DNA of 64,000 bases from the NCBI GenBank assembly GCA_008828725.1, contig MEHQ01001682.1:166329-230328 (forward strand). The letters run 5' to 3'. The DNA is from Saccharina japonica. Taxonomy: Eukaryota; Sar; Phaeophyceae; Laminariales; Laminariaceae. Below are positions 1 through 11,900 of the stretch, in pieces. Below the pieces are notes generated by a model. That model made no database searches. It was not told the DNA's origin and saw only the letters and a program-made list of their open reading frames with translations. The stretch's first letter is position 1. Every line of letters starts with the position of its first letter. Both the position numbers and the translations under genes were made by a program.

Positions 1-78
1 TGCTCCGTCCCGGCATTGTAGGGATGCGAGGGTCTATGGTCATATGACTACGGCCGTGCACGATATGAGTACACCCCC
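1..78 (+). repeat. Dispersed repeat TGCTCCGTCCCGGCATTG, cut by window edge
   Basis: This is one of five copies in the window; the others begin near 30990, 31118, 38416 and 46816. All share the word GGGATGCGAGGGTCTATGGT and end in a C-run. Only the 3' part is visible here. Confidence 0.8.
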
Positions 79-672
79 CCAGCTTGTTGGCCAGCAGGTC
101 AAAAACACAACACTAGACGGTGCCGGCATGTCGCTCGCTACTAAGCATTTCATCCCTTGTCTCCTATCTATTTTTCTGATGGTATCCGTGCGGTGAGATC
201 CCCGGCCGCGCCAAGTACGCACGCCTCCTCTGACTGCGATGCGCATTTTTATATCCGAGACAGTAACATCCTCCCAATCGTTTTCTGGCAAGCGTACACG
301 CCAAAAGGCGAGCAAAAGTCATATGTATGTCCTACACGATTTGTGAGCTCACTACCTACCATGCAGGGTCTAGTCACCCGGGTACCGACCGAGAAACGAC
401 CAAGCGCTTTTCGCGGCTCAGGGGGGGGGGGCGTTTCTTTGGATAGACTAGGGGGGTAGTCGGGGCATGCTTGCCGCTCGGCGTACGGAGGTTCCATAGG
501 GCTTGAAATGTGTCCAACTGCAACGGCGTAAGCTATCGAGCGTCTTTGACTCTGCGACCCAATCTGACGAGACTCCATCCAGATACTTGCCTCTGTACTC
601 CCAAGGGGCTGTTCCTAAGACACTTGCCACATGCCCCCTATCCGTCAAAGCGTACATGGGGGGCTGCCGCGA
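79..672. other. Unassigned sequence
   Basis: I see no convincing gene here. It holds a G10 run at 421-430 and an A8 run near 720. Open frames are short and overlap on both strands. It may be flank or decayed 3' sequence of the retroelement fragment that follows. Confidence 0.5.
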
Positions 673-1233
673 TCAAGTCACCTTCAACCAAAGTTTGCGC
701 CCCACGCACGCCATCTGCAAAAAAAAACGTCTTCTATCGGGTGCCCTATATAAGTAGGACGGGCGTCTACAGATCGGTTTGTGATATGCCATGAAGATAG
801 TCCTAGTTCGTGTCTTCCGCCCTTCTATCTCGGTGATGGCGTTGAACCCCTTGAACACTACCTTTACCACATTCCAAGGACCCGCCCAGTTATCGTGCAC
901 CAGCCTCGGCCCTGTCCCCTGCCGGAAAATTCAGCAGCCACTTTGCGGTGCCAGAAGGAAGTTGCCTTTTACGACCTCTACGCCCGGTGACGGTTGCTGA
1001 ATCGCCGAGTTGCGGCGCTGCTTGGTTCTCTCTCTGTTCTCGTGGACCCGCTTCAGCACTTTTGCAGCCTCTCCCATGTTGTGTTCACAGTTCTCGGTGA
1101 AGTTGGCCAGACCACCAAGGGCCTCCATATTGTCCAATTGTGGTCTACGGGCTACGGTCGAAGAGCAGCCGGGAGGGAGACATGTATAGCAGAAGGCAGC
1201 GAGGAATATAATATAGTTATTTGGACCTAGCAA
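673..1233 (-). mobile_element. Ty3/gypsy LTR retrotransposon fragment (integrase C-terminal part)
   Basis: Minus-strand frames contain an integrase C-terminal signature (HDNWAGPWNVVKVVFKG, resembling the GPY/F module of Ty3/gypsy integrases) preceded by a basic helical stretch. It is separate from the longer element at 2000-7440, which has its own integrase C-terminus. It is a broken fossil fragment with no terminal repeats recognised. Confidence 0.6.
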
Positions 1234-1999
1234 GCGAGGCTACTGTACTCCTTCCATCGTGAGACCCAGGTCTGACAGCTCTATCCTGCATTCATCCCCC
1301 GCTCGATCTCAACTTCTTTGACCTCTGGAGTGGTCTGCTGTCCCGAACTATATCGACACTTTATCGCGGAACAAAAACAATAGCGTGGGGACTAAACCAA
1401 AGTAACACTTTACTTCGACGCCAGCTACCCATAAAACTAGTATAACCTGATCAAAAGAGGGCATAGGGGCGACGCTAAAGGGGAGGCACCAGGGGGGAGG
1501 GGGTGGGGCTCACGGGTTGCGACGGGGGTCCGTAACACCCCGCGAGCCAGCCCCCCAGCTTGATGACGCCGAACGCACCAGGATCCGTAGATAGCATCCA
1601 GCGTAGTAGTATAAGCTGACGGAAAAGGGCTAATATTGTGCGGGCCCAGGTCATCGAGGAGCTGCACGACGTACGAGGTACTTGGTGAGGCATCCGGTGA
1701 GGCGCAATGTGCGATTTTACCCATCCTTCAGAGACCATTGCGGGCGTTGTACCAAATATGTGCCCCCGCAGGGAAGGAAGAAGAGCTGAATGGTGAAGCA
1801 AAACAGTGCGCGGAACGAGGTCGTAAAAATGGGGCGGGGAACATGTCGCCCTGGGACCACGATAATTCACGGTGGGTTGCACCGGTGCGCGGTGCGCATC
1901 TGGCGGTATAAGTGGTTGGCCTGGTGGGATCACGTTGGTGTGCCCGACCAGTACCGAAGGATATGGAGTCGGAAGTATGGTAGATCCAGCTCACGTTCC
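1234..1999. other. Spacer between two Ty3/gypsy remnants
   Basis: Mostly GC-rich with a G/C-rich block at 1480-1570. I recognise no domain. It could contain a decayed LTR or untranslated part of either neighbour, but I found no matching direct repeat. Confidence 0.35.
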
Positions 2000-4900
2000 C
2001 AGGAGGGGCTGAATAGTCCGGCCGGGCGAGTTTCATAGAGTACGGTAATGACGCCACCACCGGCACGAACGAATTGGTGTCCCGAGATCTGTTTGACCTC
2101 GAGGCGTTCGGGCGGCGGTAAGACGTCGTCTAGGGTGACGTGGTACGGTTGGGCTTTGTTCGAGGAGGAGTTGAGGAGGTAAGTAGTGAGACCGGTAGGG
2201 AGGTGCTTGGGGCTCATGTCGTGGGTTTGTCGAGGTTCCGGCAGGGCTCTCATCGGACTACGGATTCGCGACAGTTGGAGTCGCGGCCTGGCATGCCGGA
2301 AATAAGGTCAAGGTAGAGGAGTTGATCGTGGAGAGGGAAGCCGTCGGGGACGTCTGAGGCCGGTGCCGGGCCTACGGCTAGGAGTTTGAACGGGCCTATC
2401 CAGTTGAGGGGGTATTTGGTCTTGAGCACGGTGGTGTCTGTGCCTTTTCTGGCGCCTTGCCGGATGGTGGCAGTAGTGTTGTAGATCCAGGCCCAATCGC
2501 CCGTAGCGAACGGGGGAGGTCGCCGGAGGGCGTCCAGGATGGGGGCGTTGCCGCGGTCTATGTGCGAGATGGTGAGGGCGCAGTGTTCGTGGACGGTAGG
2601 GTACGCGCATTGTTGACGGCCGGTGGCAAGATCGATGTAGGCAAGTTGGTCCCGGTGTAGGCTTTTGTGACCTCCAATGTTGGGCAGATCGAAGACGGCT
2701 AGGGGGGGGCGTGGAAGGCGGCCTATTTGTAATTCGTTGGGAGCAAGCCCGGTAGTGGCACTGACGGAGTTGTTGTACGCGCTCTCCACGTGTGGGAGTT
2801 GCTCGTCCCAGTCGGTTTGTTGTACGCTGACCAACATGGCGAGCATCAGAGCCATCGTTTAATTGACGCGCTCGACACCACCGTTCGTGCATGGGTGATA
2901 GGCGCTAGTGGCGATCTTGTTGATGTCGAGGCGCTCGTGGAGGGCACGGGAGGGACTAGAGCAGAACTGGAGTCCATTATCGGAGATAAGGGTAACGGGG
3001 CACCCCTAAATACGAATTTAGCGGTCGATGAGAATGCCGGCGGCGCCTGTGCCTGCTGCGGCGACATCGGCCTCGGTAGCGTACTTGTCGGCGCGGCGAC
3101 CGAAATGGTCCGTGAAAAGAAGGATATAGGCGTTGCCCTGTGGTGTGATACGTAAAGGCCCAAAGTAGTCGACGTGACGATAATGCCAGGGTTGGGTGGG
3201 GGAAGGGAGAGGGTAAGCCAGCACATGGTTTAGCGCGGACTCTTACGCGTCTGACACTTGAGGCAGCGGTGGGGGCCACCAGCGGATGGAGATGCCCATG
3301 CCATTCCACCAGAAAAAACGCATATGCATGCTCCACGTTCGGACGATCCCCACGTGATAGGAGATGGTGGTGTCGCACGTGTGCCCGACCCGCGGGCGCA
3401 TCACCATCGGAACGTAGACGCGCGGGGGCAGGTCGGTGGGCGCGACTGGGTCGGAAGGGTATGGCGTTCTCGTTGGTGTTCGTTGAACGAGAAGGACGGC
3501 GCCGCCGTCGATGGTGTGTCGTTGGTCCTTTGATGCGAGAGCGAGGATCTTGGAAAGAAGCAGGCGTCGTGCAGAAGAGATACCTTTTAAGAGGTCGTCC
3601 GGCGGCGGAGTAGGGGAGTCAAGGGAGAGGGATCGGATGGCAGCAAGGCCAAAGGGCTCGGCGTGTTGTTCGCGCGCCCAGTCCGTATGAGCGTAGTGCT
3701 CTACGCGGGAACGGAGGTGAGGATTGTCACCAGGATCCACCGTGGGTTCCAGAAGGGAAAGGGGGGGTGACGATGGGATCTGTCTAGCGTGTAGTGGCGT
3801 ACTTGGTAGTGAGACGGGCGGATCCGGTATAGGGGTGATATAATGAGTAGGCGAGCACCGGCGAGTCGTTTATGGCCTTCGAGGGGCGAAAGTGAGTGTC
3901 GGGCGGCCCCAACCGTAGTCTGTGGTGTTCGAGGAGTTCCAGCTGCGGCGGCGAAGAGGTTCCGGGTCCGTGAACAGATCAGGCCCGAAGAAGAGAGAGG
4001 GGTGGTGGGATCCAAGACGCCCGCGGCGGGCTACGGTGAGATGATGGGCGGCGTAAAAGACAAGCGAGGAGAAGCGCCAGCGGTCACGGTGGCTTTCGCG
4101 GAGCTGGAAGGCGTTTCGACGACGGAGTCTTGAGCAGAAATGTGGCGGACGGAATCGCAGCAGGTTGGGTTGCCGACCGGGTCTTGAGAGGTAAGTATGC
4201 CGGCAGAAACATTGCAAGGCGAGTCAGTGGGAGAGCCTTCAACTGAAAGGCGGCGGGCAGAACAGCGGCGTGGCGAGTCCTCGGCGGGGTCTTGGGCAGT
4301 ACGTGGGCTGGCGGAAACGCTGCAAGGCAGCTCAGTGGCGGAGCCTTGGGGGCGGAACGTGGTCCGGTCGAGCTCCGCAAAGCGAGTCAGTGGAGGGATC
4401 TTGGGCGGACCATGAACCGGCGGAAACACTGCAAGGCGAGTCGGCGGCCAGATATTGGAGATAGCGTGGGCCAGCGAAAATGTTGCAAGGCGAATCGTCA
4501 GCCGGGTCTTGAACATAGCCTCGACCGGCGAAAGCGCTGCAAAACGAGTCGGCGGCGGGGTCTTGGACACAGGGTCGATCCGCAGAAGCACTGCGAGGCG
4601 GTTCTGTGGCCACGTCTTGGTGTTGTTGGGCGGCGGAAGCACGGTGAGGCGATTCGGCGGCCGGGTCTTGGGCAGGAATTGAGGCGACAAAAGTGTTTGC
4701 TGGGCGGGGGAGACCAGAGGTGTCCATGCTGGGCGCGTGACGATGAAAGTCGCCGAAGTCGCGGTCGGTGAATGGGAGGAAAGGGATGGGGACAGCGGGG
4801 CCGGCCGCTGGAGGGGAAATCCCCCGAAGCCAATACCCGGCGCGGAAGGCTCGAAATGAGTGTAGTCGCATGCTCGGGCGAGGTAAATGCCTACGGTGTC

Positions 4901-7440
4901 AGGGCGGGGTAAGGCGGTTGGGTCCAGTGCGGTCGAAGTCGGTGACTGGTTACGGAAGATTGCAGAACGACTCGGCATTGCCGTTGGCCGAGTCTTTGCG
5001 ACATCTCAAGGTGTAGGAGTAGGCGGATAGGAACTCCAACCAGCGCTGGATGCGAGCGTTGTGTTCGCCAACCTTGGCGATGTTCGCGAGGGGTTTGCGG
5101 TCGGAATAAGTAAATGCCGAACTTGGTAGACCAAAGGTGGTCGCGGAGGCGTTTGATGGCCCAGAGGATGCTACTTGCCTCCAGATATAGAGGGGTCCAG
5201 GAGCGTTCGTTGTCCAGTGTGGCGCGACTGATGAACACGACGCGGGGACTCAGCCGTCCGGTTCCTCTTGCTCGAGAGTCCCGCCAAGGCCATCGTGACT
5301 GGCGTCAACGTACAAACGGAAAGGACGAGAGTTGCCGGCGACGGTATCCCAGTCGGGTAGCCCAAGGTAGAGGGAGTGGCGAGCTCGTGGAGGAGCTGTC
5401 GGATGATGCCTTCCACCGAACCTGACACCTTGTTTGAGGAGGGCGCGCTGACGGAACGGAGGCAGGTGGACATGTTTGCGATGAACTTGTGGTAGTCGAT
5501 ATTGCCTCCGATGAGGGAGTGGAGTTGTTTGACGTCGGTGGGCAACGACCTTGAGGTGAGGGTATCGACCTTATCGGCGTTAGGGCTAGCGCCAGATGGG
5601 AAGATGGTGCTCACCAGGAGTTCGGCTTCGGTGGCGCCAAGTTTGATCTTGGCGGGGGAAAGTTTGAGGATGTGCTTTCGGAGGCGTTCAAAGAGGGTCC
5701 GGATGATGTTGCCGGGGGAAGAAGTGTCGGGGCCGAACACGATCGCGTCGTCGAGGTAGGCGGCATCGCGTACAAAGTCTTTGATGACCTCGTTGAGCGG
5801 TAATGACTATCGGAGACAAGCCCAAACTGTGGAGGTCGAGCGTTATGTCGCGTGGATGCCGGGGGAGTCGGTCCTAGATGCAAAGGGAGAATGTCCGCTG
5901 GTTGTCGTTTAAGCGTTCCAGGAAATTCACGGGGTCGTTGGTGAGGAGGGGTCGTCGGTGGCAGGGGCTGTAGCTTCGGCCACGGGGATGTTGTCGTGTA
6001 GGGCGTGGAGGTCGATAGTGGGAGGGGCTGTACCTCCGGCCACGGGGATGTTGTCGTGTAGGGCGTGAGCGTCCGTGGCGGGTGGAGTGGGTGAGTCCAT
6101 GGGAAGGTCGTGAAGGGAGGTCGACGTAATTGTGATTAACGGAGAAGAGGAGGCACCCAAAAGACCGCCTGGCTCAAGGTCGGCAAAGCCCGAAAGCGAG
6201 ATGTGCCGGTGTCCGTAAGTGACGAAGATTTCGGTGTCGGTGGAAAGGCCGTCGCGTAGAAGCATGTCTACCAAGCTGTTGCCAGGCTGACTGGGACGAG
6301 CGGCGGCGTAGACGTGAGCGAGACTGCTCTGTGGCCGGCGTAGCAGTGAAGGTAGACGTCGCTCGTTGGTCGGTTGTCTCTCATGTAAGTGGAAAAGCCA
6401 TCGGTATAGGGGGTGCAGAGGGAGAGTTCGCCAAAGGTGGGCTTGGACTGCTGTCGGCGTCAGGTGGTGTAGTTGCGCTGTTCACTCAGCTGGCGCGTCC
6501 AAGTAAGACAGTGTATTGTACCGTACCGCGTGGGAATATTCCCGCTCACACGGCGAGTTCAGCAGAATGGATGTCGCCATGTAGAAATTGGACGCTAAGC
6601 AGGACGGAAGTGGATGTGAGCTGAGGGGCGGTTTTCCAAAACCACCTTATGAGCGAGGGGCCTCATGGCGCCCGCAGGAGTCCGGCGCGGCGCCGCTGAT
6701 CTTCGTAGGAGCCCACGCCTCGGCAGATACGAAAGTTTGTGAGGAGCCGGTGTCCAGCAGAACGATGAGAGGAGAGCGGGAAGAGGCAGTAGGGGCACTG
6801 CCTTATTTCTGGTGGCGAAGGATGCATAATCCAAGGTAACAATTCAATACAGACTCGAGAGGCAATTCCCATGGGCGGAAATAATGGTCGGAACCTGAAT
6901 ACGAATAGAGGGGTCTTCGTCGGCGGTGACGACGGAGACGGGGGTAGAATCGCGTCGGGTAAGAATGGAGGTAGAAGCCTGCCGAACGCAGAGGTCGAGG
7001 TCGGAATAGGTGGTGTTGCGTTAATCTCGTGGACCCCGTTATGGAAGGTGGAGACGCGGACGGAGGGAAACATGGAAGGGGGTTTCACATGGGCCTATCG
7101 GGCTCAAGCTGACGGTGGATCTTCATGAGGATGTTGCCAAACAGGTCGAGTCTCGGCCAGAGCAATGATTGGAAGGCTTTCAGGTCATCGGATTCGAAGC
7201 CGATACCCCAAATAGGGTGGTACAGGTTTTCTTCGGCGAGGATATTATCGCCGTTGTCCGAACATGGTTGGCGCAAGGGGGTGGGGTAGAAAATCTGGCG
7301 CGGTTGCCCCGGAAAACGATGTCTTTGCGGCGATTTCTACAAAGTTCTTGGTTGATATCGTGGACGGAGCGGCCGAAGTGCTTCTGTCGCTGTCGCATGA
7401 GGTCCAACACCATTACATTAGGCAATATTCCTTCACATTG
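2000..7440 (-). mobile_element. Broken Ty3/gypsy LTR retrotransposon
   Basis: Read on the minus strand, domains run in the Ty3/gypsy order: aspartic protease (LLDTGSSQTF near 6690-6770), reverse transcriptase with a YLDD motif (near 5735-5765) and the typical C-terminal RT block (5450-5700), RNase H (4960-5240), a long tether (about 4030-4860), and integrase (about 2250-3740) with zinc-binding, core and C-terminal parts. A 44-bp direct tandem pair lies near 5960-6070. A gag region is likely at 6800-7440 but not recognisable. No LTR pair was found by eye. The element is heavily decayed, with roughly a dozen or more breaks, so it is an old insertion. Confidence 0.85.
4130..4700. repeat. Minisatellite-like array of about 60-bp units inside the Ty3/gypsy tether
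   Basis: The phrase GGCGGAAACRCTGCAARGCG recurs about every 60 bp, with TCTTGGGC-type spacers, for roughly nine degenerate units. It sits between the RNase H and integrase parts. In the element's sense this would be a repetitive Pro/Ser/Arg-rich linker. Confidence 0.7.
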
Positions 7441-7984
7441 GCATGACAGTTTTCATTGTTTGTCGAAATCTGCTTTCATTGCATTTTCCCAGTATATCTC
7501 AATAAACATACCGGTATAATATAAGCGTACATATCATAATATCTGTAAATGCCATACTATGAACAGGTACTTTTTAAAAAGTGAAGTATATACTATTAAT
7601 ATCATACGAAATAGATGTATGTATATATATCATATGATATGATACAAACGGTGAATAATCAGCACGGACACCTGTGTGCTGGTGCCGACGGGTAACAATA
7701 ACGAAATAACCAGCTGGAAATATTGGTTCGATGCTGCAAGGTCGTGTACTGCAGTGACATCCTTTCGAAGAACAAAGAACACAGAGGCTACACTTACCAT
7801 TGATACCTGAATATGACGTACGGTCGATAAAACACACTGGTTATTGTGGTACACTATCATCATTCATACCTGGTACAGTCAGTACAGCAGCAGTAATAGT
7901 ATTATTACTACTTGTAGTATCATACCGATCGCCCCGATGGTACCATCGAATGAATGTTAATATTAAATAGGCCTCCGTAAATAG
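7441..7984. other. AT-rich spacer
   Basis: TATATG-rich non-coding sequence. It contains one exact TACCTGGTA at 7867. No gene or repeat family was otherwise recognised. Confidence 0.5.
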
Positions 7985-8335
7985 GCGTCCCCGTTGGAAT
8001 GACAGTTGAATCTCGTCCCTGTTTGAGCCAAGGTCGTGGGTTCGAGCCCCCCCGAGTGTATGCTCGTATGCTCGTAGGGACGTTTCTCGCAAAACATATA
8101 TTGACTATTAATAGCGGAAAACGCGAGAGCGTGAGTTAGCAAAAGTCGATGAAAATTGACGAGCGTCGGGAATGCTGAACCCTCTGCGCGATACAAATCC
8201 AGGCACGAGCCATAGTGGGGAGCAGGGAGAAGAACCTGCTTTGAGACCCCGAATTTGAGTTACGACTACGGTATGGAGGGAGAGGGACAGAAGTGTGGAG
8301 ATAATAAATGGGATGGAAACAAAAATTTGAAATAA
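7985..8335 (+). mobile_element. tRNA-derived SINE, near full length
   Basis: The head (about 8020-8060) has a B-box-like GGTTCGAGCCCC. The body contains GAGCGTGAGTTAGCAAAA, then TTTGAGACCCCGAATTTGAG, and the 3' end is ATAATAAATGGGATGG plus an A-rich tail. It is the best plus-strand copy of a family with about eight members here. A TATTAATAG word interrupts the site that is TTGACTAGC in the copy at 15692-16030. Confidence 0.75.
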
Positions 8336-8344
8336 ATAAAAATA

Positions 8345-8450
8345 AATAGGAGTTATTAATAGTTGGTTTCTGGGGTTCGAATCTCACGCAAGTCGGACTT
8401 TCGAGTATATTTGCAAAACTAAAACTAAAACGGAATCAACTGCTTAGAGC
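8345..8450 (+). mobile_element. SINE head fragment
   Basis: GGGGTTCGAATCTCACGC is a B-box-like segment. It matches, in reverse complement, the head of the copy at 35712-36010, including the linker that reads CAGTTGATTCCG on the other strand. Confidence 0.6.
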
Positions 8451-8545
8451 ACTTATTAGGATCGTTCTTATCCAAAATTTCCAATATGTTTTTCCAAAAA
8501 AACAGAACAAGCAGGAAAAACAGGATTTATTTGGTAGGGAGATGC
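8450..8545. repeat. Fragment of the GGGTCGTT inverted-repeat element
   Basis: GATCGTTCTTATC, CCAATATGTTTTTCC and AGCAGGAAAAACAGG match the reverse complement of the fuller copy at 27290-27540. Confidence 0.55.
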
Positions 8546-8624
8546 CATGGGAGTTTGGCAAACGCATCAGGTTTTGATTTCGAGTCGATTTGACAGAGTA
8601 CATGGACGTACCCGGCGGCGAAAA

Positions 8625-8882
8625 TCAATGTCCCCCTTTTTGTCACGATATATGAGGGGTGTCCCCCTTTTTGTCAAATATCCTTTCTTGTTTTGATATG
8701 TTTAGTGGGTGAACGAGAGCGACCAAAAGGGGGGTGTGAGTATATCCCCCTTTTTGTTATGCCTACGCGAGGGTATCCCCCTTTCCATCTACTAAGTTTG
8801 GAAAGTACCCCTTTTTGCCGTAACGTCCCCCTTTTTGGCACGTTGCGAAGAGATGTCCCCCTTATTGGGTCAAAAAGACAAC
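8625..8882 (+). repeat. Degenerate minisatellite GTCCCCCTTTTTGTC
   Basis: The word TCCCCCTTTTTG with variable AT-rich spacers recurs about seven times. Two further units lie at 9285-9345. Confidence 0.75.
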
Positions 8883-9509
8883 GGGTAAAGTGACCACTCC
8901 ATGTTTTGGTTGTTGTGGCACACCCAACAGACGACGTCTAATGTCGAAAAGACCAACGGCCCATACCCAGGCAATCGTGTTCAGCATATCAGCATACGTG
9001 ATGTGCGTATCACACCGGATGATTCCGTGAGTACTGCCTGCGTACCATTATGAGAGCAGGTCCTGTGACATGTGAATCTGGTTCAGAATCAATCGTAGTG
9101 TGCAGGTGTGGCCCTGCAAATAAATGCATTACATTGATTGTTGGTTGGCGCCCTGTGCCCTGTGGTCCCCACAAATCACAAAAATACTAGTATACCGTGA
9201 ATAAATGCGCTGGGCCGTTGGATTGGTGTTGACGACCACCAGGCACCTCTCTCTGTAACGAGAACCTCGCCGCCGGTGCTTGGTAGTGTCCCCCCTTTAG
9301 TCACGATACATAGGGAGTGTCCCCCTTTTGGTCAAATGCCCTATAGTTTAGACGTCCGCCTAAATTATATCCGTATACCGGTACCAGGTAGTACTATAAA
9401 TACGTACTCGCATGAGGGTGGTCGAAAAATTTCACATAATTTTTTGGTCGTTAGGGGGGGGGGGGTACTAAAACCAAGTGAAACTGACTCGCATGACATG
9501 CTTTTTATT
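8883..9509. other. Non-coding spacer
   Basis: I see no gene. It holds the outlying TCCCCCTTTTTG units at 9285-9345, one TACCAGGTA at 9382 and a G10 run near 9455. Confidence 0.45.
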
Positions 9510-9732
9510 TAAATACTTTTTCCATCCCATTTCTTATCTTCGCCCTTATTTTCTCCCTCCTTCCTATTCCTGGTCGTAACTCAGGCCCGGGGTCACAAAG
9601 TAGGCGCTTCTCCCTCCCCCCCACTAGTATATATATATATTTATACCGTTCTTGAATAGCATTTTGATCGCGCGAAGACTTCTTCTTCAGTTTTTTTTCT
9701 TCCCTCGTCGACTCGCATCGAATTGCGATGCA
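9510..9732 (-). mobile_element. tRNA-derived SINE, body and tail only
   Basis: It reads tail first on the plus strand: TTTTTCCATCCCATTTCTTA, GTCGTAACTCAGGCC, then the GACTCGCATCGAATT side. The tRNA-like head is missing. Confidence 0.7.
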
Positions 9733-9964
9733 CCAGGTACTTCTTGTGTTGTACATCTTCTATGTATCGTATGTAAAGAGTGAGATCATCGGTCTTAGTC
9801 TTTCCATCATGAGTTCTACTTCGTATGATACAAGATACGTTTTTTTTTTATAACTTTTTTTATGAAGTACAGGCAGTACCGCCGTGCTGACTGGTTATTT
9901 ATACCGTATAAAGGTCACAACGAACGAACGGTGTTACCTTGGCGGCCGCCTACAGCGGAGAAGA

Positions 9965-10048
9965 CCCCTCAAGAACTGGTCCAACGTATTTGGGGACAAA
10001 CTACTTGGCATTAGTGTGGAATAAGTTTTTCAGTTCTGAATGGGTTAA
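9965..10048. mobile_element. TTAA-type palindromic MITE (AAGAACTGGTCC subfamily)
   Basis: Ends read CAAGAACTGGTCC and CAGTTCTGAATGGGTTAA around TTGGGGACAAACTACTTGG. The family is a roughly 85-97-bp near-palindrome bounded by TTAA or close variants. At least eleven copies lie in the window. Confidence 0.75.
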
Positions 10049-10099
10049 CCGTGAAAAATACCGCGATTTATGATTACAACAACATGCTGTACTACGCTG

Positions 10100-10345
10100 T
10101 ACATAGAACACCGCGGTGACCGATTACCGCGGAAGGAAATGCACGAAGAAAATACCGTGGTTTTTTTGTCACCGCACGTACTAAGCACGGTCGGATACCG
10201 CGGAGGAAGAGTACCGAGAAAATGCCGCGGTTTTTTTTATTTATGTACCAAGCAAATCGTGGCGACTGATTGCCGCGGAAGGAAGCGTAACCATGCAATA
10301 TTCATACCGCGATCACGAGTAATAACCGTGCCGTGATCTACCGTA
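10100..10345 (+). repeat. Degenerate tandem repeat of about 80 bp (CCGCGGAAGGAA)
   Basis: Three diverged units carry ATTACCGCGGAAGGAA, AARATRCCGYGGTTTTTT and a TACTAAGCA/TACCAAGCA word. Confidence 0.6.
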
Positions 10346-11900
10346 CGTACAGGAAATCGATGCCGAGGACATGTTAGCCCTGCTGTTTTTTTGCAAAATT
10401 TTGTTTTTTGCTTGATGGAGTGACATTTGTTTCCGGTTTTTCATTTCTTCATTTTTTCAAAAACGAGGCTGACCGGTCGCCATGATGACCTGGTTTCAGC
10501 ATTATTTTTTATTTTTGTGGTGAAAGCCCTTTCAATCGGTACGATACACGATACGAACACGTATCATACGTACTTATACGTAGACTGGATACCCAATACG
10601 CTAAGCCTCGCCAGTATTTCACTCGCAATCAGCACGGTACGGTCGGTGTGGTACTACTCGTATATACTATACTCTGTTGCTGCTGTACTGCTGTATGTAA
10701 CGCAGAATCGCGCGAGGCCGAGAAATGCGAGGAATATTAACAGCAGTGTGCTCTGCTTGTTTTCTCCAGGAATAAAGTGGTATCATATAAGGCCATTCTC
10801 GTCAGAGCAGGTAGGTTGCGGGAGAAGAGCTCCCCCCTGCGCGAGGGAGAGCGGGAAACCCAACAGCCAGACCCCAGCACAGTCGGACGGCCGCCTATAC
10901 TCCCTGCGCTTTGCCACCGCCGCACGGAATATTCAAGAAGAAGAAGAAGAAGAGGTGCCGTGTGGTTGGGAGACAGTTGACACAGGATAGCTGACTTACC
11001 AAGGACTTACAGGTATTTTCTTGTGTGTCGGATCGGATAGATGATGAATGGCGTCCACAGGCCACAGGGAGGGAGGCAGAGAACGAGCGCGGGGGTTCTA
11101 GTCTACATATCAGGGCGAGGCAACCTAGTTTATGTGTCGTTTACGTATGGTTTCATATTGCTTGATGTTGGGTACGAGTATCATTCGTAGCAGTTCGTTG
11201 TTGTTGTGGTGTTGCCAAATAACCTGGTGTATTATTTTAGATCGGTCGAGAATGTTCCCAACGCCGACATCCATCTCGTTGAAGGTTTACGGGGGGGGGT
11301 GAGAGGAGGGCACACCTTCTGGTCCTGCGTGCGGGGGGTAGAATCGCGGGAGATATAAACAAAACGCCGAGGCCTCCAGCGGTAACCTGAAGCGAGGTAT
11401 GCGTCTTGTCCTGACGGTCCTCTCCGTGTTGCTGTCTGTGCAGCAGTGCAAGTATCTCGGGTGGTTCCGAGGAATTTCTACTGAGACTGCTGTAGCCTCG
11501 GGACACGAAAGATAAAACTTCCTCTTGATGGCTTCAAAATGAACCGACGTTTCTTGCTCGAGCCAAGAGCTCTCAAAACCGGGCGGCGCGCAAACAATTC
11601 AATTCCATGATTCACACCAGTTCAGCATTCAACACAGGTATTAATACCAACAAGCAGTTACAACGTATCGTACCAGGTACATACATTCGAATACACTCTT
11701 TCGTCTATACCTGGTACATCCTTACCTCTCTAATTACGCTTGTTGTACATTCGCATACGATACGTACATATTGGGACTCGGCTGGTATGCTGTGTGTTCT
11801 GCTGATCGACGACAGGCCACAACAACTACTTCTGTACCTGTATCTCTGTCTGTATACCGCTGCCATTACTAATTTTCTCCTGCTGCTGCACCCACGACAG
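10346..11900. other. Region upstream of the first recognised exon
   Basis: It includes a GC-rich stretch at 10790-10985 with a (GAA)n run, and another at 11040-11110. Frames such as 10427-10990 are open but have no recognisable domain and no convincing splice link. Promoter or 5' exons of the split gene could lie here, but I cannot point to them. It carries TACCAGGTA at 11671 and TACCTGGTA at 11708. Confidence 0.3.

Noticed and set aside
2000-7440. A matching LTR pair for the Ty3/gypsy element
   Set aside because: I compared flanks at 1230-2000 and 7440-7900 by eye and found no convincing direct repeat; a self-alignment would decide.
8020-8090. Possible functional tRNA gene
   Set aside because: The B box is present but no full cloverleaf forms, and the segment continues into a SINE body shared with other copies.
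10427-10990. 187-codon plus-strand frame upstream of the first exon
   Set aside because: It mixes AT-rich hydrophobic sequence with a (GAA)n end, has no recognisable domain, and offers no phase-1 splice link to the exon at 11901.
11258-11290. Possible first exon starting MFPTPTSISLKVYG with a GTGAGA donor
   Set aside because: The junction would be phase 2, not the phase 1 needed by the next acceptor, and the donor sits on a G9 run of uncertain length.
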